Below the pieces are notes generated by a model that was given only the letters and a program-made list of their open reading frames with translations, had not been told where the DNA came from and searched no databases. The translations under genes and the position numbers were made by a program. A DNA stretch of 64,000 bases from Pseudomonadales bacterium (lineage in GTDB: Bacteria > Pseudomonadota > Gammaproteobacteria > Pseudomonadales > Azotimanducaceae). Location: contig JAWKZN010000001.1 of assembly GCA_041395945.1 (NCBI GenBank), forward strand, positions 3,224,001-3,288,000, read 5' to 3'. This document shows positions 15,648 to 23,777 of the stretch, piece after piece (the first letter of the stretch is position 1; each line of letters starts with the position of its first letter).

Positions 15648-15716
15648 GCGGACGCCCGGTCCGCGTTAATGCGGACACTTCGTCCGCGTTCTTGCGGACA
15701 CTTCGTCCGCGTTCTT
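15648..15716. repeat. Three tandem 23-bp hairpin units between nusG and rplK
   Basis: Units start at 15648, 15671 and 15694. Each holds a 6-bp inverted repeat, GCGGAC ... GTCCGC, with a 5-base loop. The last two units are identical; the first differs in the loop and tail. They lie in the transcribed spacer between nusG and rplK. Possible roles are RNA stabilisation, pausing or L1 binding; the sequence does not decide between them. Confidence 0.85.
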
Positions 15717-15778
15717 TTCAACTTCCCGCCCGACGGTCTGAATACCGGCAGGTGGTCCAAGAAACCTGATGCCGGCCG

Positions 15779-16312
15779 TTAGCCCTTTTCGACCTGCCCG
15801 AAATCCAACTCCACAGGCGTGGAACGCCCGAAAATCGTGACCGCCACATGCAGCCGGCTCTTTTCGTAATTCACCTCTTCAACGACACCATTGAAGTCGT
15901 TGAACGGACCATCGATCACTCGAACAATCTCGCCGGGCTCGAAGACGGTCTTCGGGGTCGCCTTCTCACTGCCTGCTGCCACCCGATCCAGAATGGCACG
16001 GGCTTCTGCCTCGGTGAGCGGGGCCGGTTTGTCGGCTTTACCACCGATGAATCCCATGACCCGGGGGGTCTCTTTCACCAGGTGCCAGGTCTCGTCGTTG
16101 AGCTCCATTTCCACAAGCACGTATCCCGGGAAAAACTTGCGCTCGCTGCGCCGCTTCTGACCGGCACGCATTTCGACCACTTCCTCTGTCGGTACCAGAA
16201 TTTCGCCAAAGAAGTCACCCAGAGCTGAGAGATTCACCCGCTCTTTGAGTGCCCGGGCAACCGATTTCTCAAAGCCCGAATAGGCATGCACCACGTACCA
16301 CTTCTTAGACAT
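15779..16312 (-). CDS. nusG: Transcription factor NusG
   Basis: NusG (177 residues) binds RNA polymerase through its NGN domain and contacts Rho or ribosomal S10 through its KOW domain. The start at 16312 gives MSKKWYVVHAYSGFEKSV, the family N-terminus; the longer frame to 16417 only reads through the secE spacer. The KOW part (FEPGEIVRVIDGPFNDFNGVV) is near residues 120-140. It lies 53 bp downstream of secE in the conserved secE-nusG pair. Confidence 0.98.
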   Translation of the reverse strand: MSKKWYVVHAYSGFEKSVARALKERVNLSALGDFFGEILVPTEEVVEMRAGQKRRSERKFFPGYVLVEMELNDETWHLVKETPRVMGFIGGKADKPAPLTEAEARAILDRVAAGSEKATPKTVFEPGEIVRVIDGPFNDFNGVVEEVNYEKSRLHVAVTIFGRSTPVELDFGQVEKG

Positions 16313-16365
16313 AAGGCATCCGCTTATTTGATCCTGTCCAGCCCACCGGCCATTTACTCCGGCGT

Positions 16366-16728
16366 TCAGCCGATAATTATCGAAACCAGCCAGCTCAGCG
16401 CAGAATCCAGCAGCCACAGAATCAGCGAGAAAACGAGGACCAGCACCAGCACGATCATCGTCGTCTGGGTGGTCTCATCCCAGCTCGGCCAGACCACACG
16501 ACGGATTTCACTGCGAGACTCTTTGATCAGAGTCCAGGCGTTTCTGCCCCGCTCGGTCTGCACCGCCATCGCAAATGCACCTACGGCCAGTACCAGCATC
16601 GCCAGCACGCGGTAGAGCAATGACTGATCCTGGTAATACCAGTTGCCGAAAATCCCAAGACCGAGGATGCCGAATACCACCAGCCACTTGAGCCAGTCGA
16701 AACCCTGCGATTCTGTCGTCGTGCTCAT
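16366..16728 (-). CDS. secE: Protein translocase subunit SecE
   Basis: SecE (120 residues) is the essential clamp subunit of the SecYEG channel in the inner membrane. The start at 16728 gives MSTTTESQGFDWLKW; a longer frame would run into tRNA-Trp. Two N-terminal hydrophobic segments (about residues 16-34 and 38-53) are followed by the conserved amphipathic region RNAWTLIKESRSEIRRVVWPS and a last membrane helix. Three-helix SecE of this size is typical of gammaproteobacteria. tRNA-Trp lies just upstream and nusG downstream. Confidence 0.97.
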   Translation of the reverse strand: MSTTTESQGFDWLKWLVVFGILGLGIFGNWYYQDQSLLYRVLAMLVLAVGAFAMAVQTERGRNAWTLIKESRSEIRRVVWPSWDETTQTTMIVLVLVLVFSLILWLLDSALSWLVSIIIG

Positions 16729-16743
16729 CAAATTCCCGTCGTC

Positions 16744-16820
<77 letters not shown>

Positions 16821-16849
16821 AATGCTTAATCCGCCCTGCCTGCGAAGAC

Positions 16850-18040
16850 TTACTCTTTGATGCTGGTTACCACGCCGGCGCCGACCGTTCTGCCACCTTC
16901 ACGGATCGCAAAACGCTGGCCTTCTTCCATCGCAATCGGCGAAATCAACGTCACCACCATATTCACGTTGTCTCCCGGCATCACCATCTCCACGTCCGTC
17001 GGCAGCTCACAGGTGCCCGTCACATCCGTCGTCTCAAAGAAAAACTGCGGACGATACCCCTTGAAGAACGGCGTATGACGCCCGCCTTCATCCTTCGACA
17101 GCACGTAGACTTCCGACTCGAACACCGTATGCGGCGTGATCGATCCCGGCTTCGCCAGTACCTGACCCCGCTCAACCTCTTCCCGCTTCGTGCCACGCAG
17201 CAGCACGCCGATGTTCTCCCCTGCCCGACCTTCGTCCAGCAGCTTGCGGAACATCTCTACCCCGGTGCACGTCGTCGTCGACGTCGGGTTGATCCCGACA
17301 ATCTCGATCTCATCACCCACCTTCACGATGCCCCGGGCCACTCGACCCGTCACCACCGTACCCCGACCCGATATCGAGAACACGTCCTCGATCGGCATCA
17401 GAAACGGACGATCCACCGGCCGCTCAGGCTCCGGAATGTACTCATCCAGCGCCTCAACCAGCTTCTGTACCGCCGGTACACCAATGTCGCTCGCATCCCC
17501 TTCCAGGGCCTTCAGCGCACTGCCAATGATGATCGGTGTGTCATCACCCGGAAACTCGTACTGGTCCAGCAGTTCGCGGACTTCCATCTCAACAAGCTCC
17601 AGCAGCTCGTCATCGTCCACCATGTCCGCCTTGTTCATGAAGACCACGATCTTCGGCACACCCACCTGCCGCGACAGCAGAATGTGTTCCCGCGTCTGCG
17701 GCATCGGGCCATCCGCCGCCGATACCACCAGAATCGCTCCATCCATCTGTGCCGCCCCGGTGATCATGTTCTTCACATAATCCGCGTGTCCCGGGCAATC
17801 CACATGGGCGTAATGACGCTTCGCGCTCTCGTACTCCACGTGCGCGGTCGCAATCGTGATGCCCCGCTCGCGCTCTTCCGGTGCATTGTCAATCTGGTCA
17901 AACGCCAGAAAGGTGCCACCGTAGGTCTCTGAACACACCTTCGTCAGCGCCGCCGTCAGCGTCGTCTTGCCATGGTCTACATGACCAATCGTCCCAACGT
18001 TTACGTGCGGCTTCTTACGCTCAAATTTTTCTTTGCCCAT
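16850..18040 (-). CDS. tufB: Elongation factor Tu, copy B
   Basis: A complete 396-residue EF-Tu with GHVDHGKT at residues 19-26, DCPGHADYVKN and NKADMVDD, and intact domains 2 and 3. It lies between the four-tRNA cluster and tRNA-Trp, the usual tufB position. Over the part visible in both copies it matches tufA at the nucleotide level, offset 17,008 bases; similarity ends at the start codon. The two promoters therefore differ while the product is the same. In E. coli such a tRNA-tufB unit is co-transcribed. Confidence 0.99.
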   Translation of the reverse strand: MGKEKFERKKPHVNVGTIGHVDHGKTTLTAALTKVCSETYGGTFLAFDQIDNAPEERERGITIATAHVEYESAKRHYAHVDCPGHADYVKNMITGAAQMDGAILVVSAADGPMPQTREHILLSRQVGVPKIVVFMNKADMVDDDELLELVEMEVRELLDQYEFPGDDTPIIIGSALKALEGDASDIGVPAVQKLVEALDEYIPEPERPVDRPFLMPIEDVFSISGRGTVVTGRVARGIVKVGDEIEIVGINPTSTTTCTGVEMFRKLLDEGRAGENIGVLLRGTKREEVERGQVLAKPGSITPHTVFESEVYVLSKDEGGRHTPFFKGYRPQFFFETTDVTGTCELPTDVEMVMPGDNVNMVVTLISPIAMEEGQRFAIREGGRTVGAGVVTSIKE

Positions 18041-18117
18041 CGTTCTTCCTCAATTCTCTTATCTCTTTCCGAATCTCATCCGTCCCAATCCCCGACCAGC
18101 TGGTCGAGTCCGAAATA

Positions 18118-18193
<76 letters not shown>

Positions 18194-18289
18194 CGCGCCC
18201 CTGTCGTACCTTCTCGATCTGCTGACGCAATCCCGTCAACCAAGCTTCTTTACGTTTTCTGCCAGTCAGCCCATCTGCCAGCCACGGAC

Positions 18290-18363
<74 letters not shown>

Positions 18364-18407
18364 GCACTTTCACCAGTTTCGGCCTCCAACAATCCGCAGG
18401 GGCAAAA

Positions 18408-18492
<85 letters not shown>

Positions 18493-18770
18493 GCGTCTTC
18501 GCGTCCACACAACGTACTGGTGATTTGCTGATACCCCCGCTGGTCACTCCTGCATCAAATTCGTGTCAATCACGGCCAACATTCATCCAGCGGAAGACGC
18601 AAAAAGCCACCCTGCCAACCCCATGTGTCGACACAGTGTATGCACTCTCCTGCCAGCAACCGGTCCCGTTGCGCCGTCTCGCTTCGACCGTCCCGTTACC
18701 ATCCCAAAATCAGGCCGCTACCCTGTAGCCCAGTGTTTCCGGGCTTTTACCCGGCCCTCCGGGTGGCGAT

Positions 18771-18846
18771 TGGTGCCGCCACAAGGAGTCGAACCCTGGA
18801 CCTTCTCATTACAAGTGAGCTGCTCTACCGACTGAGCTATGGCGGC
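18771..18846 (-). tRNA. thrU: tRNA-Thr (UGU anticodon)
   Basis: A 76-nt cloverleaf beginning GCCGCCATAGCTCAG, with TTGTAAT in the anticodon loop and an encoded CCA. It is the first tRNA of the tufB cluster and lies 27 bp after the SPOR gene on the same strand. Confidence 0.97.
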
Positions 18847-18873
18847 CAAAATGGGAGCGGGATTCTATAGAAA

Positions 18874-19641
18874 CTACCTCAGGGACGCAATCGCGGCACA
18901 ATCCTTCGACGGGTGACCTTCGGTTTCGAATCCCTGGGGAACCCGGGCATAGAGATGGTAAACGGTGTGAGCTCTTTCCAGAGGTTCCACAATCGACTCG
19001 TACCCCAGTCCGGTCAATCGCTGCTGATGCGCTTCAGCCCGGGAGCGGCGACTGAAAACGCCTGCCGATACCGAGTTCACCAGCGATCCACCCGAAATCA
19101 CGTAGGCGTCTATTGATTGGGATTCCAGTTCCTGAAGCAGGCGACGGGCATTGTCAATATTCTGGTCGGTGTCGATATATACCAGGTAGTCCGGATCGCT
19201 GCTCAACTCTGAGGCCTGTATGTCAATGACATCTCCAGCGGACTCGATCTGCTGGCGCAGCGCTTCTACCACCCCCTCTACCCCGATCGGCCCCCAGACC
19301 CGACAGGCGAGCGCAGACTGCACGACGTCATCACCACTTCCGAGCTGCCCTGAGCCACTGTTGGGCACGCCGTCGTCGAGCATCTCAGCCGAAGCAGCCC
19401 CCTGAGCAGGTACATCCGCGTCGGCTGTCTGATCGTCAAGCTGTTCGATAGCCTCGGGGCCAAGCTCCTGGAGCAATCGTATTTCGAGTGGAAACTCTTC
19501 AGCGCCGCTGTCCGCACGGTCTTCACCCGCAGGTTCATGCAACCATGGAACGATAAGGAGATTGGCAGCCACTATCAGTGCTACACAGAGGGTGCCCAGG
19601 GTGAGCAGTCTTCGCGAATCGGGTTTTTGTGCAGGATCCAT
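18874..19641 (-). CDS. SPOR-domain single-pass membrane protein
   Basis: A 255-residue protein with a short cytoplasmic start, one membrane segment at about residues 14-32 (LTLGTLCVALIVAANLLIV), an acidic linker to about residue 105, and a C-terminal domain resembling SPOR: one half around DPDYLVYIDTDQNIDNARRLL and another around GVFSRRSRAEAHQQRLTGLGYE. SPOR domains bind denuded glycan strands of septal peptidoglycan, so a role at division sites is likely. In Pseudomonas-like genomes this gene follows birA and coaX; here it follows birA after 93 bp with no coaX. Confidence 0.8.
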   Translation of the reverse strand: MDPAQKPDSRRLLTLGTLCVALIVAANLLIVPWLHEPAGEDRADSGAEEFPLEIRLLQELGPEAIEQLDDQTADADVPAQGAASAEMLDDGVPNSGSGQLGSGDDVVQSALACRVWGPIGVEGVVEALRQQIESAGDVIDIQASELSSDPDYLVYIDTDQNIDNARRLLQELESQSIDAYVISGGSLVNSVSAGVFSRRSRAEAHQQRLTGLGYESIVEPLERAHTVYHLYARVPQGFETEGHPSKDCAAIASLR

Positions 19642-19734
19642 CCGGGACTGGTAACCACCTCGAGACTGCTGGGTGCCCGCATCATGCGGGCGCCGGCAGT
19701 ATAGTCGTCCTGGAATCGAGCGGACAACCGGGTA

Positions 19735-20691
19735 TCAGGCCTTCGCGTCACGCATCGATACTTCACCTGCGTTGTACACACAGGTACCAGACACAGTTTC
19801 CAGGATCAGCTCACCGGTCTCTGTGACCCCCTGCACGACTCCACAGGACTCCCCGTCGGCCTGTATCAGGCGTACGGGCTTCCGATGGAAGCGATGATGG
19901 GAGTTGAACGCCTCCACCATGGGACGAAAGCCCTGCTGTGCGAACCCTTGAGCGTAATCCACGATGCCGGACAGGAAACGGGCGGCCAGCAGATTTCTGG
20001 ACACGATGCACCCCGTTTCATGGAGGTCGGCAATCGGTTGATCGATGAGAGAACGGACCGACGGGGTCAACTGCAGATTGATCCCAACTCCAACGACGAC
20101 GTCCGTCCTGTCAGGGCAGGAAACGAGCTCAATCAGTACACCTGCCAGCTTTCGTCCATGCAGCAGCACATCATTCGGCCACTTGACCTCGACACCTTGA
20201 ATTCCAAGATCGAGGAGCTGATCCACCAGCGCGAGGCCGATGCAGAGACTGAAGCCGCCAAGATCCGCAGGCTTGTGCGGGAAAGACAGTCCTGCTGACA
20301 GCGCCAGATTGCTCCCGAACGGGCTCTGCCAGCCTCTACCCCGCCGCCCGCGACCCTTTACCTGCAGCTCCGCTATTGCGACGAGTCCGGCGATTGAGCC
20401 TCCCGCCGTCTTTCTCATCAGGTGAGCGTTTGTAGAACCGACCACTGGAAATACTTCCAGGTCATTAAGCCAGCGCAACGCCCGGCCGCTCAGCTGATCC
20501 CGAATTCTGGAACCATCCAGTCGCTCGATGCCATCGGGTATCCGCACACGATCTTCAGAAACGGAAAATCCCAGTTCCTGAACACGATCCAGAGTCATGC
20601 CGAGCTCGGCAAGGGTCGGCGATCCGCCATTCAATAGGGGACTCAGCCGCGCCATCAGCAGATCCTCTTCGACCTGTTGCGGATCGGACAT
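19735..20691 (-). CDS. birA: Biotin-protein ligase BirA with shortened N-terminal domain
   Basis: BirA makes biotinyl-AMP and transfers biotin to the acetyl-CoA carboxylase carrier protein. The start at 20691 (MSDPQQVEED) follows a GAGGGGGTGA ribosome site; it gives 318 residues. The catalytic loop GRGRRGRGWQSPFG, KWPNDVLLHGRKLAGVLIE and the C-terminal SH3-like domain are intact. The N-terminal winged helix-turn-helix is incomplete: after LLNGGSPTLAELG the chain runs almost directly to GFSVSEDRVRIPDG, skipping about 15-18 residues that form the recognition helix in E. coli BirA. Ligase activity is expected; repression of bio genes is doubtful. Confidence 0.92.
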   Translation of the reverse strand: MSDPQQVEEDLLMARLSPLLNGGSPTLAELGMTLDRVQELGFSVSEDRVRIPDGIERLDGSRIRDQLSGRALRWLNDLEVFPVVGSTNAHLMRKTAGGSIAGLVAIAELQVKGRGRRGRGWQSPFGSNLALSAGLSFPHKPADLGGFSLCIGLALVDQLLDLGIQGVEVKWPNDVLLHGRKLAGVLIELVSCPDRTDVVVGVGINLQLTPSVRSLIDQPIADLHETGCIVSRNLLAARFLSGIVDYAQGFAQQGFRPMVEAFNSHHRFHRKPVRLIQADGESCGVVQGVTETGELILETVSGTCVYNAGEVSMRDAKA

Positions 20692-20834
20692 CGGCTCACC
20701 CCCTCGCATCCTGGTCCGCTAGTTTAGGGCCGGGCCATCGACACGAACAACCAGCGCCTGCCCCGACTGGCCGGTCTGGTGCCGGCCAGAGGTAACCGTC
20801 CGGTGAACCCATCTTGCCTTTAGAAGGATTTTGT

Positions 20835-22373
20835 CTACGTAGCGCTGGTGTCGGGATTCCAGCAGTGCGGCAGTAACTCTTCGATCCGGCTCGCCGGCTG
20901 CGTCGGCAGTCGCTCGAGCACGTCCTTAAGGTATGCGTAGGCGTCATGCCCGTTAAGCTTTGCTGACTGGATGAGGCTCATCGCAGCAGCGGCACGTTGC
21001 CCACCGCGCAGAGATCCCGCGAACAACCAGTTCGAACGCCCCAGCGCGATCGGCCGGATGCGATTCTCGATGTGATTGTTGTCCGGCGGCAGATTGCCGT
21101 CCTCGACGAACCGGACGAGTGCACTCCAGCGATTCAGGCTGTAGTCGATGGCTTTGGCAATCGCCGTGCCATCCGTCGCCTTCTGACGCTGCAGTACCAG
21201 CCAGTCGTGGAAGGTATCCACGATCGGCCGGGTCTTCAGTGTTCGCAGTCGAGTGCGCTGATCGACATCGAGCGCCTGCAGGCTTCGTTCTATGTCGTAG
21301 ATCGCCGCGTAGAAGCGCAAGGCCTCTTCTGCAACGGGACTCTGGTGGTTCGTCCACAGATCGAAGAACTTGCGCCGGGCATGTGCCAGGCATCCCACTT
21401 CTGTGACGCCACCGGCGAACAGCGCCTTGTAACCTTTGAAGTCATCACACACCAGCTTGCCCTGCCAGCCGGTGAGGAAGCGCCTGGCGTGCGCTCCAGC
21501 ACGACCCTCGGCGAAGTCGTAGACCACGGCCTGCAGTGGATCATAGACCGTCGTCCCGTAGGTCCAGACATAGGCCCGATGGGTTTTACCCTTGCCGGGT
21601 ACCAGCATTGCCACCGGCGTCTCGTCAGCGTGTAAAACGGGTCGTTCGAGCATCTGCTCTCGCAAGGCGTCCACCAGCGGCTGCAGTTGAACGCCGCACT
21701 GACCCACCCAGTGCGCCAGGGTTGAGCGCGGGATCGCCACCCCCGCCCGGCCAAAAATACCTTCCTGTCGGTACAACGGCTGATGATCCAGGTATTTGGC
21801 CACCAGCACCTGGGCCAGCAGGCCTGCCGTCGGCAGGCCTTTGTCGATCACGTGCGGGGGTACCGGCGCCTGGACGAGGATCTCACAGCGCCCGCACACC
21901 CACTTGCCGCGGACGTGTCGCTCGACGCTGAACACGCCCGGCACATAGTCGAGCTTCTCGCTGATATCCTCGCCGATGCGCTTCATGGCACAACCGCAGG
22001 CGCAAAGGGTCGACTCCGGCTCGTGGCGCACCTCAGTGCGGGGCAGATGGGCGGGCAAGGCGGCCCGGCGCGGCTTGCCCTTGAGCGGGGTACGCTGTTC
22101 GATGCTCTGTAACGCCTCGAGTTCTAGACCGATGGCTTCCAGATCGGCTTCGAGCGTCTCTTCGAACAGGTGACGCTGGGCGGGGTTCAACCGCTCGCTA
22201 CGTGCAGCGAACTTCCAGCGCTTCAGGATCGCCATCTCGTGGGTGAGCTGGTCGATCTTCAGTTGCTTCAGCGTGTTGTCGCGGCGGATCTCGACCACTT
22301 CGGCAAGTAGCTGCGCGGCCAGCGCACGCAGCGATTCTGCGTCCAAGGTGGCAAGTTGATCGGCCGAGTGCAT
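20835..22373 (-). CDS. tnpC: IS66-family transposase TnpC (element 1)
   Basis: The 512-residue DDE transposase of element 1. In order it has an N-terminal helical part (to about residue 70), a zinc-finger-like CACGCAMKR segment followed by CGRCE, and the catalytic core: Asp in LHADETPVAML, Asp in VCDDFKGYKALF and Glu in NNHIENRIRPIALGRSNWLF. The C-terminal IS66 segment (HAYAYLKDVLERLPT) is present. The frame is intact, so the protein could be active, but its partner tnpA is broken by element 2. Confidence 0.95.
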   Translation of the reverse strand: MHSADQLATLDAESLRALAAQLLAEVVEIRRDNTLKQLKIDQLTHEMAILKRWKFAARSERLNPAQRHLFEETLEADLEAIGLELEALQSIEQRTPLKGKPRRAALPAHLPRTEVRHEPESTLCACGCAMKRIGEDISEKLDYVPGVFSVERHVRGKWVCGRCEILVQAPVPPHVIDKGLPTAGLLAQVLVAKYLDHQPLYRQEGIFGRAGVAIPRSTLAHWVGQCGVQLQPLVDALREQMLERPVLHADETPVAMLVPGKGKTHRAYVWTYGTTVYDPLQAVVYDFAEGRAGAHARRFLTGWQGKLVCDDFKGYKALFAGGVTEVGCLAHARRKFFDLWTNHQSPVAEEALRFYAAIYDIERSLQALDVDQRTRLRTLKTRPIVDTFHDWLVLQRQKATDGTAIAKAIDYSLNRWSALVRFVEDGNLPPDNNHIENRIRPIALGRSNWLFAGSLRGGQRAAAAMSLIQSAKLNGHDAYAYLKDVLERLPTQPASRIEELLPHCWNPDTSAT

Positions 22374-22433
22374 GGCGGGCAGTATCCCACAACAGGCAAC
22401 CGAACGGGATCCATTGCGAGAAAAATATCCGGC

Positions 22434-22766
22434 TCAGGCAAGCCGGATGGCGACCGCGCCCAGTCGCTGCCAGGGCAGTCCAACCACCAGTGCCTGCAAC
22501 TGCTCGGCGGTCAGCGTCACCGCAGCCTCTGACCGTACACCCGCCCAGATGAAGCCGCCGCGATGCAGACGTCGGGCACACAACCACAGACCAAAGCCGT
22601 CGTGCACGAGCACCTTCATCCGATTGGCCCGCCGGTTCGCGAACAGGTAGGCGTGATGCGCACGCGCCTCACCAAAAACCTTGATCACCCGGGCCAGCGC
22701 GGTATCGGGGCCTGCCCGCATGTCGAGCGGCTCGACGGCGAGCCAGATCTCATCGATACGGATCAC
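22434..22766 (-). CDS. tnpB: IS66 accessory protein TnpB (element 1)
   Basis: A 110-residue IS66 Orf2 protein with the family start IDEIWLAVEPLDMRAGPDTALARV and the conserved HAYLFANRRANRMKVLVHDGFGLWLCARRL block. It is required for transposition in IS66 elements, although its biochemical role is unknown. Its ATG overlaps the tnpA stop by 4 bp, indicating translational coupling, and tnpC follows after 60 bp. The frame is intact. Confidence 0.93.
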   Translation of the reverse strand: MIRIDEIWLAVEPLDMRAGPDTALARVIKVFGEARAHHAYLFANRRANRMKVLVHDGFGLWLCARRLHRGGFIWAGVRSEAAVTLTAEQLQALVVGLPWQRLGAVAIRLA

Positions 22767-23041
22767 TGCAGCAACTCACTCAGCCACTGGGCACAGATCC
22801 CTGCGCCCGCGACTGGCCACTGGATATCGAGCGTCGTGCCACCTCGACGGATCGAGATCCGGATGTCGCCTGCCGGCATCGATCCGGTCGGCGGTAACAC
22901 CGGCAGGGCGATGAACTCGTTGATCGGATCAATGTCCTTAACCGCCCGCTGCCCTGGTCCCGCCAGCCGACGCCACCTGTGTACCAGGTTCGCGTTCAGC
23001 CCGTGCTCCATCGCGATCCGCGCAACCGAGGCTCCAGGTTC
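22763..23041 (-). pseudogene. tnpA: IS66 accessory gene tnpA (element 1), split by element 2
   Basis: This is the 3' part of tnpA. The 5' part is at 25318-25389 on the same strand, beyond element 2, and begins ATG GCA GGA. Joining 25389-25318 to 23041-22763 (one copy of the 8-bp duplication CCAGGTTC) restores an uninterrupted frame of 116 residues: MAGVRGTRRRHSAELK..., then EPGASVARIAMEHGLNANLVHRW. It would be a helix-turn-helix protein of the transposase 8 type. The split leaves element 1 without an intact TnpA. Confidence 0.92.
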
Positions 23042-23121
23042 GTAAGCGCCGAGTAATCCCCGTCCTTCTGAAGCTGAACGATGTTCGATAGTTTCGGCCT
23101 CCCGAATCAGGAGGTCTAATC

Positions 23122-23403
23122 ATGCCCCGTCGTCGATCCTCTGCCGATTGGCAGTCACTGATAGCCGAGTTCGAATCAGGTTCCCAGAGTGCCGCAGCGT
23201 TCTGCTCCGAGCGTGATCTGAACGCCGGCTATTTCTCCAAGGTCAGAGCTCGGCTGCGCAAGCAGCCGAGTGACTTTGTGCCGGTCCGAGTCTCTGCTGC
23301 ATCCCGCTCGGTCACGATCCAGGTTCAGGATGTCACTATCCGCTGTGATGCCGGGACCTCGTCGACCTGGCTTCGTGAACTGATCCGTGCACTGCGCACG
23401 TGA
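23122..23403 (+). CDS. tnpA: IS66 accessory protein TnpA (element 2)
   Basis: A 93-residue small IS66 Orf1-type protein. The N-terminal half (ADWQSLIAEFESGSQSAAAFCSERDLNAGYFSKVRARL) looks like a helix-turn-helix DNA-binding segment; the second half is a short beta-rich tail. An AGGAGG ribosome site lies 8-9 bases before the ATG. The stop overlaps the GTG start of tnpB (GTGA), so the two are coupled. Confidence 0.88.
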   Translation: MPRRRSSADWQSLIAEFESGSQSAAAFCSERDLNAGYFSKVRARLRKQPSDFVPVRVSAASRSVTIQVQDVTIRCDAGTSSTWLRELIRALRT

Positions 23404-23753
23404 GACTGTTCCAGGATGTACCGACCGTGTACCTGCACCGAGAACCGGTCGACTTCCGCAAGGCCATCAACGGCCTGGTGGTGATCATCGAGCACAGCAT
23501 GGCTCTGTCACCTTATGCAGATGCCGTGTTCGTGTTCTGCAACCGGCGTCGCGACAAACTGAAGGTTATCTACTGGGACGAGACCGGGTTCTGTCTGTGG
23601 TACAAGCGGTTGGAGCGGGCGAAGTTCTTGTGGCCGAGGAAGCTCGATGCGGCGGTGATCGAGTTGAGTGAAGAACAGTTCCACTGGCTGCTGCGTGGCT
23701 TCGATATCACGCGCATGCAGCCGCACAGTGCGCTGGAATATGTCGCCGTCTGA
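23400..23753 (+). CDS. tnpB: IS66 accessory protein TnpB (element 2)
   Basis: A 117-residue IS66 Orf2 protein. Diagnostic features are VYLHREPVDFRKAINGL, the central FVFCNRRRDKLKVIYWDETGFCLWYKRL and the end HWLLRGFDI. It starts with GTG, overlapping the tnpA stop by 4 bp, and is followed after 24 bp by tnpC. The product differs clearly from TnpB of element 1, so the two insertions belong to different IS66 subgroups. Confidence 0.93.
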   Translation: MRLFQDVPTVYLHREPVDFRKAINGLVVIIEHSMALSPYADAVFVFCNRRRDKLKVIYWDETGFCLWYKRLERAKFLWPRKLDAAVIELSEEQFHWLLRGFDITRMQPHSALEYVAV

Positions 23754-23777
23754 GTCGCGCTCGATTACACTGCGCGC

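Noticed and set aside
16313..16417. 35-residue N-terminal extension of NusG
   Set aside because: It reads through the secE-nusG spacer; the MSKKWYVVHAY start fits the family.
17075..17932. 285-codon frame antisense to tufB (also at 67-924)
   Set aside because: A shadow of tuf, present in both copies only because the tuf genes are identical.
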